A stretch of DNA of 64,000 nt from assembly GCA_035293765.1 (NCBI GenBank), contig DATGMF010000094.1, forward strand, positions 1 through 64,000, written 5' to 3'. The translations under genes were made by a program, and so were the position numbers. The notes beneath the pieces are model-generated. The model had not been told where the DNA came from. It saw only the letters and a list, made by a program, of their open reading frames with translations, and did no database searches. The DNA is from DASRHT01 sp035293765. Lineage in GTDB: Bacteria > Chloroflexota > Ktedonobacteria > Ktedonobacterales > Ktedonobacteraceae. Of this stretch, positions 54,096 to 62,594 are shown one piece after another (within the stretch, counting starts at the first letter, position 1; each line of letters starts with the position of its first letter).

Positions 54096-55209
54096 ATGAG
54101 CGAACTTACCAATCAAATCGAACGTTTCCAACAGCGCATCCATCACACAATGGTGCGTCTTTGACCTGGAAAACAAGAAACACCAGATTCATAAACTTGA
54201 AGAAGCAAGCATGGCTGCCGACTTCTGGTCGGACAACCGCAAGGCTCAAGGGCAGATGCAGCAACTCAATGCCTTGCGTGAAGAGGTAACCACCTGGGAA
54301 GACATCGCGTCGCAACTTTGTGACCTGCAAGGATTAGCACAATTGCTGGAAGAGGAGCCAGACCAAGAAATGCAGGCCGAAGTCGCACAATCGCTGACCG
54401 ATCTCCAGCAACAGGTTGAGAAACTACAATTTGCCTTAATGCTCAATGGCGAACATGACGAGGGCAATGCCATTATCAGCGTCCACGCGGGCAGCGGCGG
54501 CGTGGATGCCCAGGACTGGGCTCAGATGCTCTTACGCATGTACCTGCGCTGGGCTGAGCGTCATCACTTTCGCACCGAAATCTACGACTACAGCGAGGGA
54601 GAAGAAGCTGGCATCAAGAGCGCAACCGTCGAGATCACAGGCCGTTATGTCTATGGCTATCTGCGCTCAGAAATCGGCACCCACCGGCTGATTCGCCTGT
54701 CGCCTTTTGACGCCGCCCACCGCCGCCACACCTCTTTCGCCAAAGTTGAGGTCATGCCCGATATCGAAGACACGATTGAAGTCACGATCCGTCCCGAAGA
54801 TATCGAGGTCGATACCTACCGTTCAACCGGTGCCGGAGGGCAGCATGTCAACAAGACCGACTCGGCGGTGCGCATGCGCCACATTCCGACCGGTATTGTC
54901 GTCACCTGCCAGAATGAGCGCTCCCAGATCCAGAATCGCGAGGTCGCCCTCAAGCTGCTGAAGGCTCGCCTCTACGAAATGGAACAAAAGAAGCGTGAAG
55001 AGGAGGTAGCCAGGCTCAAAGGCGAACATGTGCAGGCCGATTTCGGCACACAGATCCGCTCGGTCACCATCCACCCTTACAATATCGTCAAGGACCATCG
55101 TACGGGCTTTGAGTCCAGCGATACCGAAGGCTACCTGGCTGGCGATCTCGATCCCTTCATTTACGCATTTTTGCAAGAAAAAGCTGGCGGGATATCAGCC
55201 GAGGAGTAA
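54096..55209 (+). CDS. prfB: Peptide chain release factor 2, with programmed +1 frameshift
   Basis: Translation starts at ATG 54096 and meets an in-frame TGA at codon 23 (54162-54164) in the slippery context CTT-TGA-C. The ribosome skips T54162 and continues GAC-CTG to 55209, giving 370 residues. GGTG three bases before CTT matches the spacing of the stimulatory Shine-Dalgarno of other prfB genes. RF2 features: SPF anticodon-like motif in RLSPFDAAHRRHTSF, and GAGGQHVNKTDSAVR with the catalytic GGQ. RF2 ends translation at UGA/UAA and so controls its own level. Confidence 0.95.
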
Positions 55210-55212
55210 AGC

Positions 55213-55255
55213 CTGTGCAGAGGCCCCCTGCATGGTGTGGGTGGCCTCTGCACAG
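55213..55255. terminator. Shared hairpin between convergent prfB and sigma factor genes
   Basis: CTGTGCAGAGGCC and its exact complement GGCCTCTGCACAG (13 bp, 17-base loop) lie between the two stops and can end both transcripts. T-runs are absent. Confidence 0.6.
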
Positions 55256-55268
55256 AGATCAATCGCAC

Positions 55269-56282
55269 CTACACCCGCACAAGATCGCGCATCCCCTCAT
55301 AGCGCTCAGGGTAACGCAGCTTACGCAGCGCCTTCACCTCAATCTGGCGAATACGTTCGCGGGTCAGGTGAAATACCACGCTCACTTCATCCAAAGAGAA
55401 AGAATGGCCGTCCTTTAAGCCGTAGCGCATCTCAATGATCGTGCGCTCGCGCGGATTGAGGATACTCATGGCGCTTTCAATGTACTGTCGCAGCGCCTGA
55501 TGGGATTGCTGCCCCTCCAGCGAAACGACGGAGGTATCTTCTAACATATCGGCCATATGATATTCATCATCGTCAGCAATAGGGGCATCTAATGAAATAG
55601 GTTGTTCAGAAATACTCAGCAGTTCCACAATCCGCTCGCGGGGCAGCCCCAGCGTAGCAGCCAGTTGCTCCGGCAGTGGTTCCACGCCCTCATCCTGATA
55701 CATACGTCGCGCCACGCGCTTGATCTTGTAAATAAGTTCGACGACATGGACTGGGATATGAATGCTGCGCGAATGTTCGGCAATCGCGCGGCTAATCGCC
55801 TGCCGAATCCACCAGGTGGCGTAGGTGCTGAAGCGAAAACCGCGTTTATAATCAAACTTCTGAGTTGCGCGCATCAGGCCAATATTCCCCTCCTGGATCA
55901 GATCCAGGAGAGGCAACCCCTGATTTGAATAACGTTTCGCGATGCTCACGACCAGGCGCAAATTCGCCTCGATCAGCTTCTGGCGCGCCCGCGAATCGCC
56001 ATGCGCGATACGTTCCGCTAACATCAACTCCTGTTCAGCAGTGAGAAGAGGATACATACCGATTTCTTTAAGATACTGCTTCACCGAGTCGTCTACAGCG
56101 CCCCGGAAGTCCTCTCCCTCGCTATCAGTTTCATCGTCGCATTCGAAACCGAATTCCGTTTCATCTCCCAGATCATTCCCCTCACAGGCGTACTCTGGCG
56201 TATGACGCTTCCTCCCTTTCACTACAAAAATATCTGCTTCCAGGTCAACGCTACGTTTGGCTCTCGTCGCTTTTGCTACCAT
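55269..56282 (-). CDS. Sigma-70 family RNA polymerase sigma factor (RpoD/SigA type)
   Basis: 337 residues. An acidic N-terminus of about 75 residues replaces region 1.1. Region 1.2 is DSVKQYLKEIGMYPLLTAEQE. Regions 2.1-2.4 run ANLRLVVSIAKRY to FSTYATWWIRQAISRAI. Region 3 follows, and region 4.2 is LTRERIRQIEVKALRKLR. It could be the primary sigma factor or one of several close paralogs (Ktedonobacteria carry many), so no symbol is given. ATG at 56282 has GGAG 8 bases upstream; the frame opens at 56324. Confidence 0.9.
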   Translation of the reverse strand: MVAKATRAKRSVDLEADIFVVKGRKRHTPEYACEGNDLGDETEFGFECDDETDSEGEDFRGAVDDSVKQYLKEIGMYPLLTAEQELMLAERIAHGDSRARQKLIEANLRLVVSIAKRYSNQGLPLLDLIQEGNIGLMRATQKFDYKRGFRFSTYATWWIRQAISRAIAEHSRSIHIPVHVVELIYKIKRVARRMYQDEGVEPLPEQLAATLGLPRERIVELLSISEQPISLDAPIADDDEYHMADMLEDTSVVSLEGQQSHQALRQYIESAMSILNPRERTIIEMRYGLKDGHSFSLDEVSVVFHLTRERIRQIEVKALRKLRYPERYEGMRDLVRV

Positions 56283-57092
56283 AATGAGTACTCCATTCTC
56301 CCTCTCTCCTTCAATAGAAACCATCCACGGAGATACATCACAAAGAAAATACTGAATTGGATCGCGCCATTTGAAAAATGCTCTCCCATTGCTCTACACA
56401 GCAATAATCGTGCCAAATTGTAGAAAGTACCCCATACAGTTCGTCCCTTCATCAGAGGAAAAAGGGCAACCACCACCGTCAGCAATGCGAGAGATGCAGC
56501 CCTGACAAGCAGTGCAGACGGTGGCAAAGGCAACGAGGCACGAGCCTTTCAAGAGAGAGCTTTCATTTTGAAATAGGAAAAAAGGTTAAATTATTACCAT
56601 GAACAGAAAGAGTATTTGCAGGGCCGAAGATGAAGATATTTCCATGTTTGGGGAAATTTCCCCAGCGCGCGAAGTCATCAATTCGTAAGTCTATGGATGT
56701 GAATGCTTGACTAGAGTTGTAACTCCTGTTATGCTGAAGGTAAGAAATAACGGCTCATGACAGATGAAAAGAAAGGTTACCGCGTGACCTCTCATCTGAA
56801 GCCGCAAAAGGATAGCAAAGCTATCCCTCTGTTTCTTATGCCTCCTTCAGCCAGGATCAAGGAAAGAGATTGCTGCTTTTCTAAAGCAAAAAAATGAAAA
56901 TTTCTTCACTTACCTGCTGACAGGAAAGAGGAGTTGTGGTATGATAGGAAGGGCATGGATTATACCTGCTGTGGGGATGCGGATGCAGCGGCGGAGGCTC
57001 CCCCTCGGCTTACTTTCTCGCTAAGCCTCGTTTGCTTACCTTCGTGTGGGCAGGCGAATAGATCCTCCAGAGTGAAGGAAGGAGGCGATTTC
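56283..57092. other. Long intergenic region and leader of the zinc-ribbon/ftsY cluster
   Basis: About 800 bases with no convincing gene. The left part is AT-rich. A good promoter lies at 56707-56735, followed by a 350-base leader with several stems: AGATGA/TCATCT enclosing AGGT/ACCT (about 56763-56800), GGATAGC/GCTATCC with an AAA loop (about 56810-56827), and TCCTCC near 57062 that can pair with the ribosome site GGAGG at 57080. Confidence 0.55.
56707..56735 (+). promoter_or_regulatory. Candidate promoter upstream of the zinc-ribbon gene
   Basis: TTGACT (56707-56712) and TATGCT (56730-56735) with a 17-bp spacer. Confidence 0.5.
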
Positions 57093-57308
57093 GTGGAAAA
57101 CGCTTTTCCCCGGTGTCGCAAATGTAGTGAAGGTGATCTGGTTCCGCTTTCGGATTTCGGTAGCCAGGGAGCTTCCATCGAGTACAAGGCATGGGTGTGT
57201 ACCAACCCGTCTTGCCTGTACAACATCAAAATCCGTAACGGTGACATCATCATTAATGAACCAATCAGTGACGGCTCACTCCATTCGTATCGCAGCGGTC
57301 GCCAGTAG
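57093..57308 (+). CDS. Small zinc-ribbon protein
   Basis: 71 residues. CRKC near the N-terminus and CTNPSC about 35 residues later form a zinc ribbon; the C-terminus is polar. Unknown function, possibly a nucleic-acid or protein adaptor. GTG at 57093 with GGAAGGAGG 8 bases before it is preferred; the frame opens at 56934 but that extension has no ribosome site. ftsY follows 210 bases later. Confidence 0.6.
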   Translation: MENAFPRCRKCSEGDLVPLSDFGSQGASIEYKAWVCTNPSCLYNIKIRNGDIIINEPISDGSLHSYRSGRQ

Positions 57309-57519
57309 GGGTGGGGTGTGGCACCAGGCAGCACGTTTATGAGCGGTTTGCGCCGCTCACGAACGTGAACCGGGCGGGCAAGAGGGTGGCCTTTTGCCTG
57401 ACAGATGTAGAGGGACGATCACTGCATATGGGTATGCAGTGGTATGCCCTCTTCTTTGATTTTGGGAGGAACCGACAAGGCACTCAAGCCGTAACGATAT
57501 TAAAGGAGTTTATACTGAC

Positions 57520-58455
57520 GTGCTCAATCGATTTTTTGGGCAGAATCCGCAAGAAGACCCGAATAGATTCGGTTTTTTAAACCGCACTAAACAACTTTTT
57601 AAACGGTTAAGCGATACCGTTGAAGAAACTGATATTATCACCGATGACCTGTGGGATGAGCTGGAAGAAGCATTACTGGCAACCGACGTAGGTCCTGGCA
57701 CCAGCATGTGGCTGATTGAGCGCCTGCGTGAACGGGCCACAGCAGAACATATGCGCACCAGCGCCCAGGTACAGCAAGCATTACGTCAAGAACTTGTAGC
57801 CCTCCTCGGCAAACCCTCTCTACTTCGCAGGTCAAAACAGTCCCCGCTCACCGTTATATTAGTAATTGGTGTGAACGGCTCTGGCAAGACGACCACCATC
57901 GCCAAACTGGCCTATCGTCTCGTGCGCGAAGGCTTTAAAGTTACCCTGGCTGCTGGCGATACATTCCGCGCCGCCGCCATTGACCAGCTCAAGGTATGGG
58001 GAGAGCGCGTTGGTGCACCCGTGATCAGCCAGAATCAGGGTTCCGACCCCGGCGCCGTTGTCTATGACGCGATTCAGGCCGCCACCACGCGCGGCAGCGA
58101 TGTGCTCATCATTGACACCGCTGGCCGTCTGCATACCAAGTATAACCTTATGGAAGAATTAAAAAAAATTAACAAAGTTATTCAGAAATTCATTCCTGAC
58201 GGCCCACACGAGTTATTGATGGTGATTGATGCGCCAACCGGACAAAACGCGCTCTTGCAGGCGCGCCAGTTCGCGCAGGATATCGGCTTAACGGGCGTTA
58301 TTATTACGAAAATGGATAGCACCGCCAAAGGTGGGTTCGCTTTTGCGGTGGCAGACGATTTAGGGGTACCTATCAAGTTCATCGGTACCGGAGAAAAAGT
58401 CGAGGATCTCATTCCTTTCGACCCACAGCGTTTCGTGGAGGCGCTCTTCGCCTAA
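57520..58455 (+). CDS. ftsY: Signal recognition particle receptor FtsY
   Basis: 311 residues, a short FtsY without the long acidic A domain. The NG core has GVNGSGKTTTIAKLA (G1), DTFRAAAIDQL, IDTAGRLH (G3), ITKMDSTAKGG (G4) and GTGEKVEDLIPFDP (G5). It docks ribosome-SRP complexes at the membrane. The GTG start has AAAGGAG 11 bases upstream. accD follows 21 bases after the stop, so ftsY-accD-accA look cotranscribed. Confidence 0.95.
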   Translation: MLNRFFGQNPQEDPNRFGFLNRTKQLFKRLSDTVEETDIITDDLWDELEEALLATDVGPGTSMWLIERLRERATAEHMRTSAQVQQALRQELVALLGKPSLLRRSKQSPLTVILVIGVNGSGKTTTIAKLAYRLVREGFKVTLAAGDTFRAAAIDQLKVWGERVGAPVISQNQGSDPGAVVYDAIQAATTRGSDVLIIDTAGRLHTKYNLMEELKKINKVIQKFIPDGPHELLMVIDAPTGQNALLQARQFAQDIGLTGVIITKMDSTAKGGFAFAVADDLGVPIKFIGTGEKVEDLIPFDPQRFVEALFA

Positions 58456-58476
58456 AACTGACGGGGAGGTTTTTTA

Positions 58477-59373
58477 ATGGTTAAAGAAGCGGCAGTTCCA
58501 TCAACAAAGCAAGCAACCTCTACCGAGGAGGCGAAATCCAACTTGTCCAGCATGGGCAATATCGCAGTCAAGTGCCCCAAATGCAAGGAGATTCTCTACG
58601 GGCGCGACTGGGAGAAGAACCTGAAGATCTGCTCACGCTGTAGCTATCACTTCAGACTGACAGCACACGAACGTATTGCGCTCATAACAGATCCTGATAG
58701 CTTCGTCGAGATAGATCAAGATATTATCTCGGTCGATCCTCTCAAGTTCGTCAGCCGCTCGCAAGCCTATGCAGCCAAACTGGAAGAAGAACGACGCAAC
58801 TCGGGACTGAACGAGGCCGTTGTGAGTGGTCACGCGACTATTGAGGGAAGCCCTCTTGCGCTTGCTATCATGGATTTTCGTTTTATTGGTGGCAGCATGG
58901 GGTCTGTTGTGGGCGAGAAAATCACCCGCACCATTGAGCTAGGCATAGAGCGGGGCATCCCTGTACTGATCGCCACCGCCTCCGGTGGGGCGCGCATGCA
59001 AGAGGGGGTATACTCGCTGATGCAAATGGCAAAGACGTCAGCCGCGCTTGCCAAATTGAGCGAGGCCCGGCTCCCTTATTTCAGCCTGTTGACCGATCCC
59101 ACCACAGGAGGGGTCACCGCCAGTTTCGCGATGCTTGGCGATGTCATTCTTGCGGAACCGGGCGCACTGATCTGCTTTACGGGGCCGCGTGTCATCGAGC
59201 AATTTATGCACATCAAGCTTCCTGAAGGTACTGTCAATTCCGAATTTGGCCTCCAACATGGTATGATTGATACGATAGTACACCGCCGCGAGCTACGCCA
59301 GACCCTGGCCCAGCTTCTGCGCCTGTACGCCAAAAATGCAGCCGGAGACGAATCACACACAGCCACACCGTAA
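58477..59373 (+). CDS. accD: Acetyl-CoA carboxylase carboxyltransferase beta subunit
   Basis: 298 residues. The N-terminal zinc finger is CPKCKEILY...CSRCSYHF, and the crotonase-like core has ATASGGARMQEGVYSLMQM and LTDPTTGGVTASFAMLGD. With AccA it moves carboxyl from biotin to acetyl-CoA, giving malonyl-CoA for fatty acids and for the PKS. GGGGAGG precedes the ATG. Confidence 0.95.
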   Translation: MVKEAAVPSTKQATSTEEAKSNLSSMGNIAVKCPKCKEILYGRDWEKNLKICSRCSYHFRLTAHERIALITDPDSFVEIDQDIISVDPLKFVSRSQAYAAKLEEERRNSGLNEAVVSGHATIEGSPLALAIMDFRFIGGSMGSVVGEKITRTIELGIERGIPVLIATASGGARMQEGVYSLMQMAKTSAALAKLSEARLPYFSLLTDPTTGGVTASFAMLGDVILAEPGALICFTGPRVIEQFMHIKLPEGTVNSEFGLQHGMIDTIVHRRELRQTLAQLLRLYAKNAAGDESHTATP

Positions 59374-59389
59374 CATAGAGGAAAATGCG

Positions 59390-60370
59390 ATGCCTTACGA
59401 TCTGGAATTTGAGAAACCATTAGCCGAGCTTGAGAAGAAGATCACCAGCCTACAACGCAAAGGTGACCGTCTGAAACATGAGGAGCTTCAGCAACTACAG
59501 GAGGCGGAACGCGAATTGCGCCACCGCACAGAAGATATCTATAAAAACCTTACCTCGTGGCAAACTGTCCTGGTTGCTCGCCACAAAGACCGTCCCTACG
59601 CGGCCGATTACCTCCGGCTCATAACAGAAGATTTCTTCGAATTGCACGGGGACCGCTCCTTCGGCGACGATCACGCGATTATGGCGGGGCCGGCCCAACT
59701 GGATGGTCAGGTGGTGATGTTCGTCTGCCATCAAAAGGGGCGAGATATGAAGGAGAAGCAATACCGCAATCTAGGCATGCCGCATCCAGAGGGCTATCGC
59801 AAGGCGCAGCGTCTGATGCGTCAGGCTGAGCGGTTCGGCTTCCCCATCATCTGTTTGATCGATGCCTCCGGCGCTTCTCCCGGTCTGGTAGATGAAGAGC
59901 GGGGGCAATCCGAAGCCATCGCCTCCAGCCTCTACTTAATGGCGCGCTTGCGGGTCCCTATTATCGCCTGCGTCATCGGCGAGGGTGGTAGCGGGGGCGC
60001 TCTGGCAATCAGCCTGGCAGATCGAATCCTGATGATGGAGCACAGCATTTACACAGTTGCCGCGCCAGAGGCGGCGGCCTCGATTATGTGGCGAGATAGT
60101 GTTTATGCACCGCAGGCTGCTGAAGCCATGCGCATCAGCGCGCGTGAGATCAAAGAGCTAAACCTGGTTGACGAACTCATCCCGGAGCCGCTAGGAGGAG
60201 CGCATCGTAACCACCAGCTCGCCGCCGATAATCTCAAAGCCGCGCTGCTTAGAAACCTGGCAGAATTACGCCCCATTCCAATCGAGGAGTTGCTGGAAAA
60301 GCGTTATCAAAAGTTCAGGACCATCGGCGAATTCGGGCGAGCCGAAATTCCTCAGGTTTCTCAAGTTTAG
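59390..60370 (+). CDS. accA: Acetyl-CoA carboxylase carboxyltransferase alpha subunit
   Basis: 326 residues. It opens LEFEKPLAELEKKI and has HGDRSFGDDHAIMAGPA, the glycine-rich CoA site VIGEGGSGGALAI, and APEAAASIMWRD. ATG at 59390 (AGAGGAAAATGCG before it) is 16 bases after the accD stop; the frame opens further upstream inside accD. It completes the carboxyltransferase; accB and accC are not in the window. Confidence 0.95.
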   Translation: MPYDLEFEKPLAELEKKITSLQRKGDRLKHEELQQLQEAERELRHRTEDIYKNLTSWQTVLVARHKDRPYAADYLRLITEDFFELHGDRSFGDDHAIMAGPAQLDGQVVMFVCHQKGRDMKEKQYRNLGMPHPEGYRKAQRLMRQAERFGFPIICLIDASGASPGLVDEERGQSEAIASSLYLMARLRVPIIACVIGEGGSGGALAISLADRILMMEHSIYTVAAPEAAASIMWRDSVYAPQAAEAMRISAREIKELNLVDELIPEPLGGAHRNHQLAADNLKAALLRNLAELRPIPIEELLEKRYQKFRTIGEFGRAEIPQVSQV

Positions 60371-60420
60371 CTCTTGACTTCTGGTCATTGATGCGCTATG
60401 ATATGGCCTGTCAGTCATAA

Positions 60421-60501
60421 GCCGGTGTGGCGGAACGGTATACGCGCTTGTCTCAAAAACAAGTCCCGCAAGGGTTGAGGGTTCGAATCTCTCCACCGGC
60501 A
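60421..60501 (+). tRNA. tRNA-Leu (CAA)
   Basis: The acceptor arm GCCGGTG/CACCGGC, an anticodon stem CTTGT/ACAAG with loop CTCAAAA (anticodon CAA), a long variable arm TCCCGCAAGGG as in class II tRNAs, and a GAGGG-TTCGAAT-CTC T-arm are all visible. CCA is not encoded. It lies just before an integrase remnant, so its 3' end is probably the attachment site of an integrated element. Confidence 0.95.
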
Positions 60502-60519
60502 CCTCCGAAGTTTTATGAG

Positions 60520-60558
60520 GCGTCTCAAGCAAGGATACAAGCGGCTTGAGGCGTTTTT
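60520..60558 (+). terminator. Intrinsic terminator after tRNA-Leu
   Basis: GCGTCTCAAGC pairs with GCTTGAGGCG (one G-T) and is followed by TTTTTAT. Confidence 0.65.
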
Positions 60559-60579
60559 ATGTGCGAGGGATTTCTAGAT

Positions 60580-60603
60580 TGACAGCAAAACTGACAGCAA
60601 AAC
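60580..60603. repeat. Tandem 12-bp repeat near the attachment site
   Basis: TGACAGCAAAAC occurs twice in direct succession between the tRNA and the integrase remnant, where tyrosine integrases have arm-type sites. That role is inferred. Confidence 0.6.
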
Positions 60604-60609
60604 ACAGAA

Positions 60610-60780
60610 TTAGCCCTGAAGCGCTTTATTGAGCTTCTGCATGGCCTCTTGCTGGATATTCGGTAAGACATGCGAGTACACATCTAACGTCATACTAATC
60701 CGACTATGACCTAAAATTTCCTGCACGACTTTCGGATGCACCCCTGCACTTAACAGAAGCGTTGCCGCACTATGCCTGAG
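60610..60780 (-). pseudogene. Tyrosine integrase, 3' remnant interrupted by a group II intron
   Basis: 56 residues of the catalytic C-terminus: LRHSAATLLLSAGVHPKVVQ, then LGHSRI with His and VYSHVL with the nucleophilic Tyr. The frame upstream (to 60828) reads through intron sequence and is not integrase. The missing part would end in ...H-D, so the break falls exactly inside the H-x-L-R active-site box. It lies beside a tRNA-Leu gene in the orientation typical of a genomic-island integrase. Confidence 0.85.
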
Positions 60781-60873
60781 GTAGGGTAGGGGGCCAGCGA
60801 GGTAGCCTTGCTTCTCAGACTTGCTCAAATGCCTTCAAGTAGTTTCATAAGACGCTCCTTTTCTGACCTCCCC

Positions 60874-60912
60874 CCTCCGAACCGGACTTGCACCTTTCAG
60901 TGCATCCGGCTC
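60874..60912 (-). ncRNA. Group II intron domain V
   Basis: The 34-nt-type catalytic hairpin with GAGCCGG...CCGGTTC closing stem, GAAA tetraloop and the bulge is well preserved. Confidence 0.85.
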
Positions 60913-62495
60913 TCCAGTATTGCGTCATTGAGCTTCTTTCGTCGCTCTTTGATCTCGTCGAGGCTGATGAGTTGCCATGTGATGGGTAATCCGTGTTCAA
61001 CGGCGACGTGACATCTCTTGCAAAGAACCAACGTTTTTCGCCTCAAGGCTATCATCCTTTTCACCCATTCAGGTTTTGCTCTTCCTGGGTATTCATGAAT
61101 TTTGCGCATGGCATTGACATGATGGACTTCTACATCTGTGCCGCTTCCGCACAGTTCGCAGAAATCTGCCAGAAGCCTTTGCACCAGTTCTGTTCGATGG
61201 TTGATAGGGACTCTTGGCGGTTGGTCATCAAGTGTTGCTTCACTATCCCACTTCAAGGGTATTCCGCCCCAGGTTGCTCTCAGCGGCTTTTTACTCTCAT
61301 CGGGCTTTGGTTGGGTCACTTGGAGTCCTTTATACTCTTTGTCTCCTACCAAAAGCATTGCCCCATATTTCTCATAGACTTTGGACACTGTTATCTTGTG
61401 CTTTGCTGCCAGCGTCTTTGTCAGTGAGGTTTCCATGACCCACTTGAGCTGTGCTAAGGTGCGCATGTTGTAGGCAAGCTGATAGTAATTCGCAAGACCT
61501 CGAAATTCGAGCTGATAGGTCAGAACGATTGTGTAGTCGCTTGCTTTTATCAGCTCTGTTCGCTGTGTTGCTTCACCGTTTTTCTTGTAGCAATCTATCT
61601 TCGCTTTTAACACATCTTCAGGCACTCGTAAACCTATGACACGATTGATACTCCTGCACATTCTTCCGGTGTCCCTTCGTTTTGTGCGCTTCGTATCATC
61701 TTGCAGCACGGTTATTTCATACCCAAGAAACCTTGCCGCTTCGCTTGTCGCATGGGTGAGAAGCGTCTTTTCTTCAGAGCGTTCCAGTTGGAGTTCCTCT
61801 CGCAGGAACGTTCTGAGTTGCTGCTTGATTTCTTCCGCTTCCGATCTCGGGCCAACAAATCCCAACAGAAAATCGTCAGCATATCTGACATATTTTAGGC
61901 GTCGATAGTCTGGGTCGTTCGTCGCTACCGAGGGCAGAGTCTGAGATTGCTTTCTCAATTCCTCGGCCTTCTCAGTATTTCCCTTTCTCCTTTGGTTTCG
62001 TGAGTCTATCCTGAGTTTGTCATACTCTGGATTAATCTTTCTCCTACTTCCTCTGGTGTATTGTGGGATAAGAACGTTTTCCACGAACTTGTCCAGTTTA
62101 TCAAGCAGAATATTTGAGAGGAGTGGAGTCACAATTCCGCCTTGTGGGACTCCACTCAGCGTTTGGTTGTAGGTCCAGTCTTCCATGTATCCTGCATCAA
62201 GAAGGTCTTGCAGCAGCTTGATAAATCTTCCGTCGTGAATATGCTCTTTGAGCACTTCAATGAGTAATTCGTGACTCAGCTTCTCAAAGCATTGCGCGAT
62301 ATCTCCCTCGATAAACCAGGTGACTCCTCGCCAATGGTGGTAGATTTCTCGTAGCGCTGTGTGGCAACCACGTTTGGGGCGAAATCCATGCGAGTGGTCT
62401 GAGAACTGCGGTTCAAAGTAGGCTTCCAGGAGGGAGCGTATTACTTCTTGCAACAGTTTGTCTATACTGGACCCAGAAAACTGGTTCATGCACAC
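60897..62495 (-). CDS. ltrA: Group II intron reverse transcriptase/maturase, N-terminally truncated
   Basis: 532 codons from GTG 62495. RT blocks from HGFRPKRGCHTAL onward, YADD in VRYADDFLLG, the maturase X domain, and a C-terminal HNH endonuclease (CELCG...VEVHHVNAM...CKRCH). RT-0/RT-1 and the true start, roughly 80-100 residues, are missing: an in-frame stop lies just before 62495, next to the IS end. The stop codon sits inside domain V, so the protein's last residues overlap the ribozyme core. It splices and mobilises the intron when intact; here it is probably inactive. Confidence 0.85.
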   Translation of the reverse strand: MCMNQFSGSSIDKLLQEVIRSLLEAYFEPQFSDHSHGFRPKRGCHTALREIYHHWRGVTWFIEGDIAQCFEKLSHELLIEVLKEHIHDGRFIKLLQDLLDAGYMEDWTYNQTLSGVPQGGIVTPLLSNILLDKLDKFVENVLIPQYTRGSRRKINPEYDKLRIDSRNQRRKGNTEKAEELRKQSQTLPSVATNDPDYRRLKYVRYADDFLLGFVGPRSEAEEIKQQLRTFLREELQLERSEEKTLLTHATSEAARFLGYEITVLQDDTKRTKRRDTGRMCRSINRVIGLRVPEDVLKAKIDCYKKNGEATQRTELIKASDYTIVLTYQLEFRGLANYYQLAYNMRTLAQLKWVMETSLTKTLAAKHKITVSKVYEKYGAMLLVGDKEYKGLQVTQPKPDESKKPLRATWGGIPLKWDSEATLDDQPPRVPINHRTELVQRLLADFCELCGSGTDVEVHHVNAMRKIHEYPGRAKPEWVKRMIALRRKTLVLCKRCHVAVEHGLPITWQLISLDEIKERRKKLNDAILESRMH

Positions 62496-62510
62496 ATTTC
62501 GTGCTCAACT

Positions 62511-62594
62511 ATTGGGGGTCTGGTTCGTAGAGAAAGAAGAAGAGCAAATTGCTCGATAAACTATCACCTGAAATGAGGTTCTTCTTTTTCCTAT
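62511..62594 (+). other. Left-end region of the chimeric IS element
   Basis: From about GGGGGTCTGGTTCG at 62514 the sequence stops matching intron/RT and leads into the transposase gene, so it probably contains the IS left inverted repeat. The right end is outside the window, so repeats cannot be verified. Confidence 0.4.

Larger units (their letters stand above)
60781..62510 (-). mobile_element. Group II intron, 3' part (5' part missing)
   Basis: On the minus strand, domain V is at 60912-60874 (GAGCCGGATGCACTGAAAGG onward), and a long domain VI ends ...CCCCCTACCCTAC at 60781, giving the consensus 3' AY. The next bases are the integrase codons CTC-AGG-CAT. The intron-encoded RT lies inside. 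The catalytic RNA domains I-III and the RT N-terminus should lie above 62500 but are absent, replaced by the ISL3/IS110 element. Confidence 0.8.

Noticed and set aside
56810..56827. GATAGCAAAGCTATC stem considered as part of a c-di-GMP-I riboswitch
   Set aside because: Only the GCAAAGC segment is reminiscent; the other conserved GEMM elements (CACGCACAGGGCAAACC, tetraloop pairing) are absent.
60781..60828. Extra N-terminal residues of the integrase frame (MSKSEKQG...)
   Set aside because: They are translated intron domain VI; the integrase homology begins exactly at LRHS.
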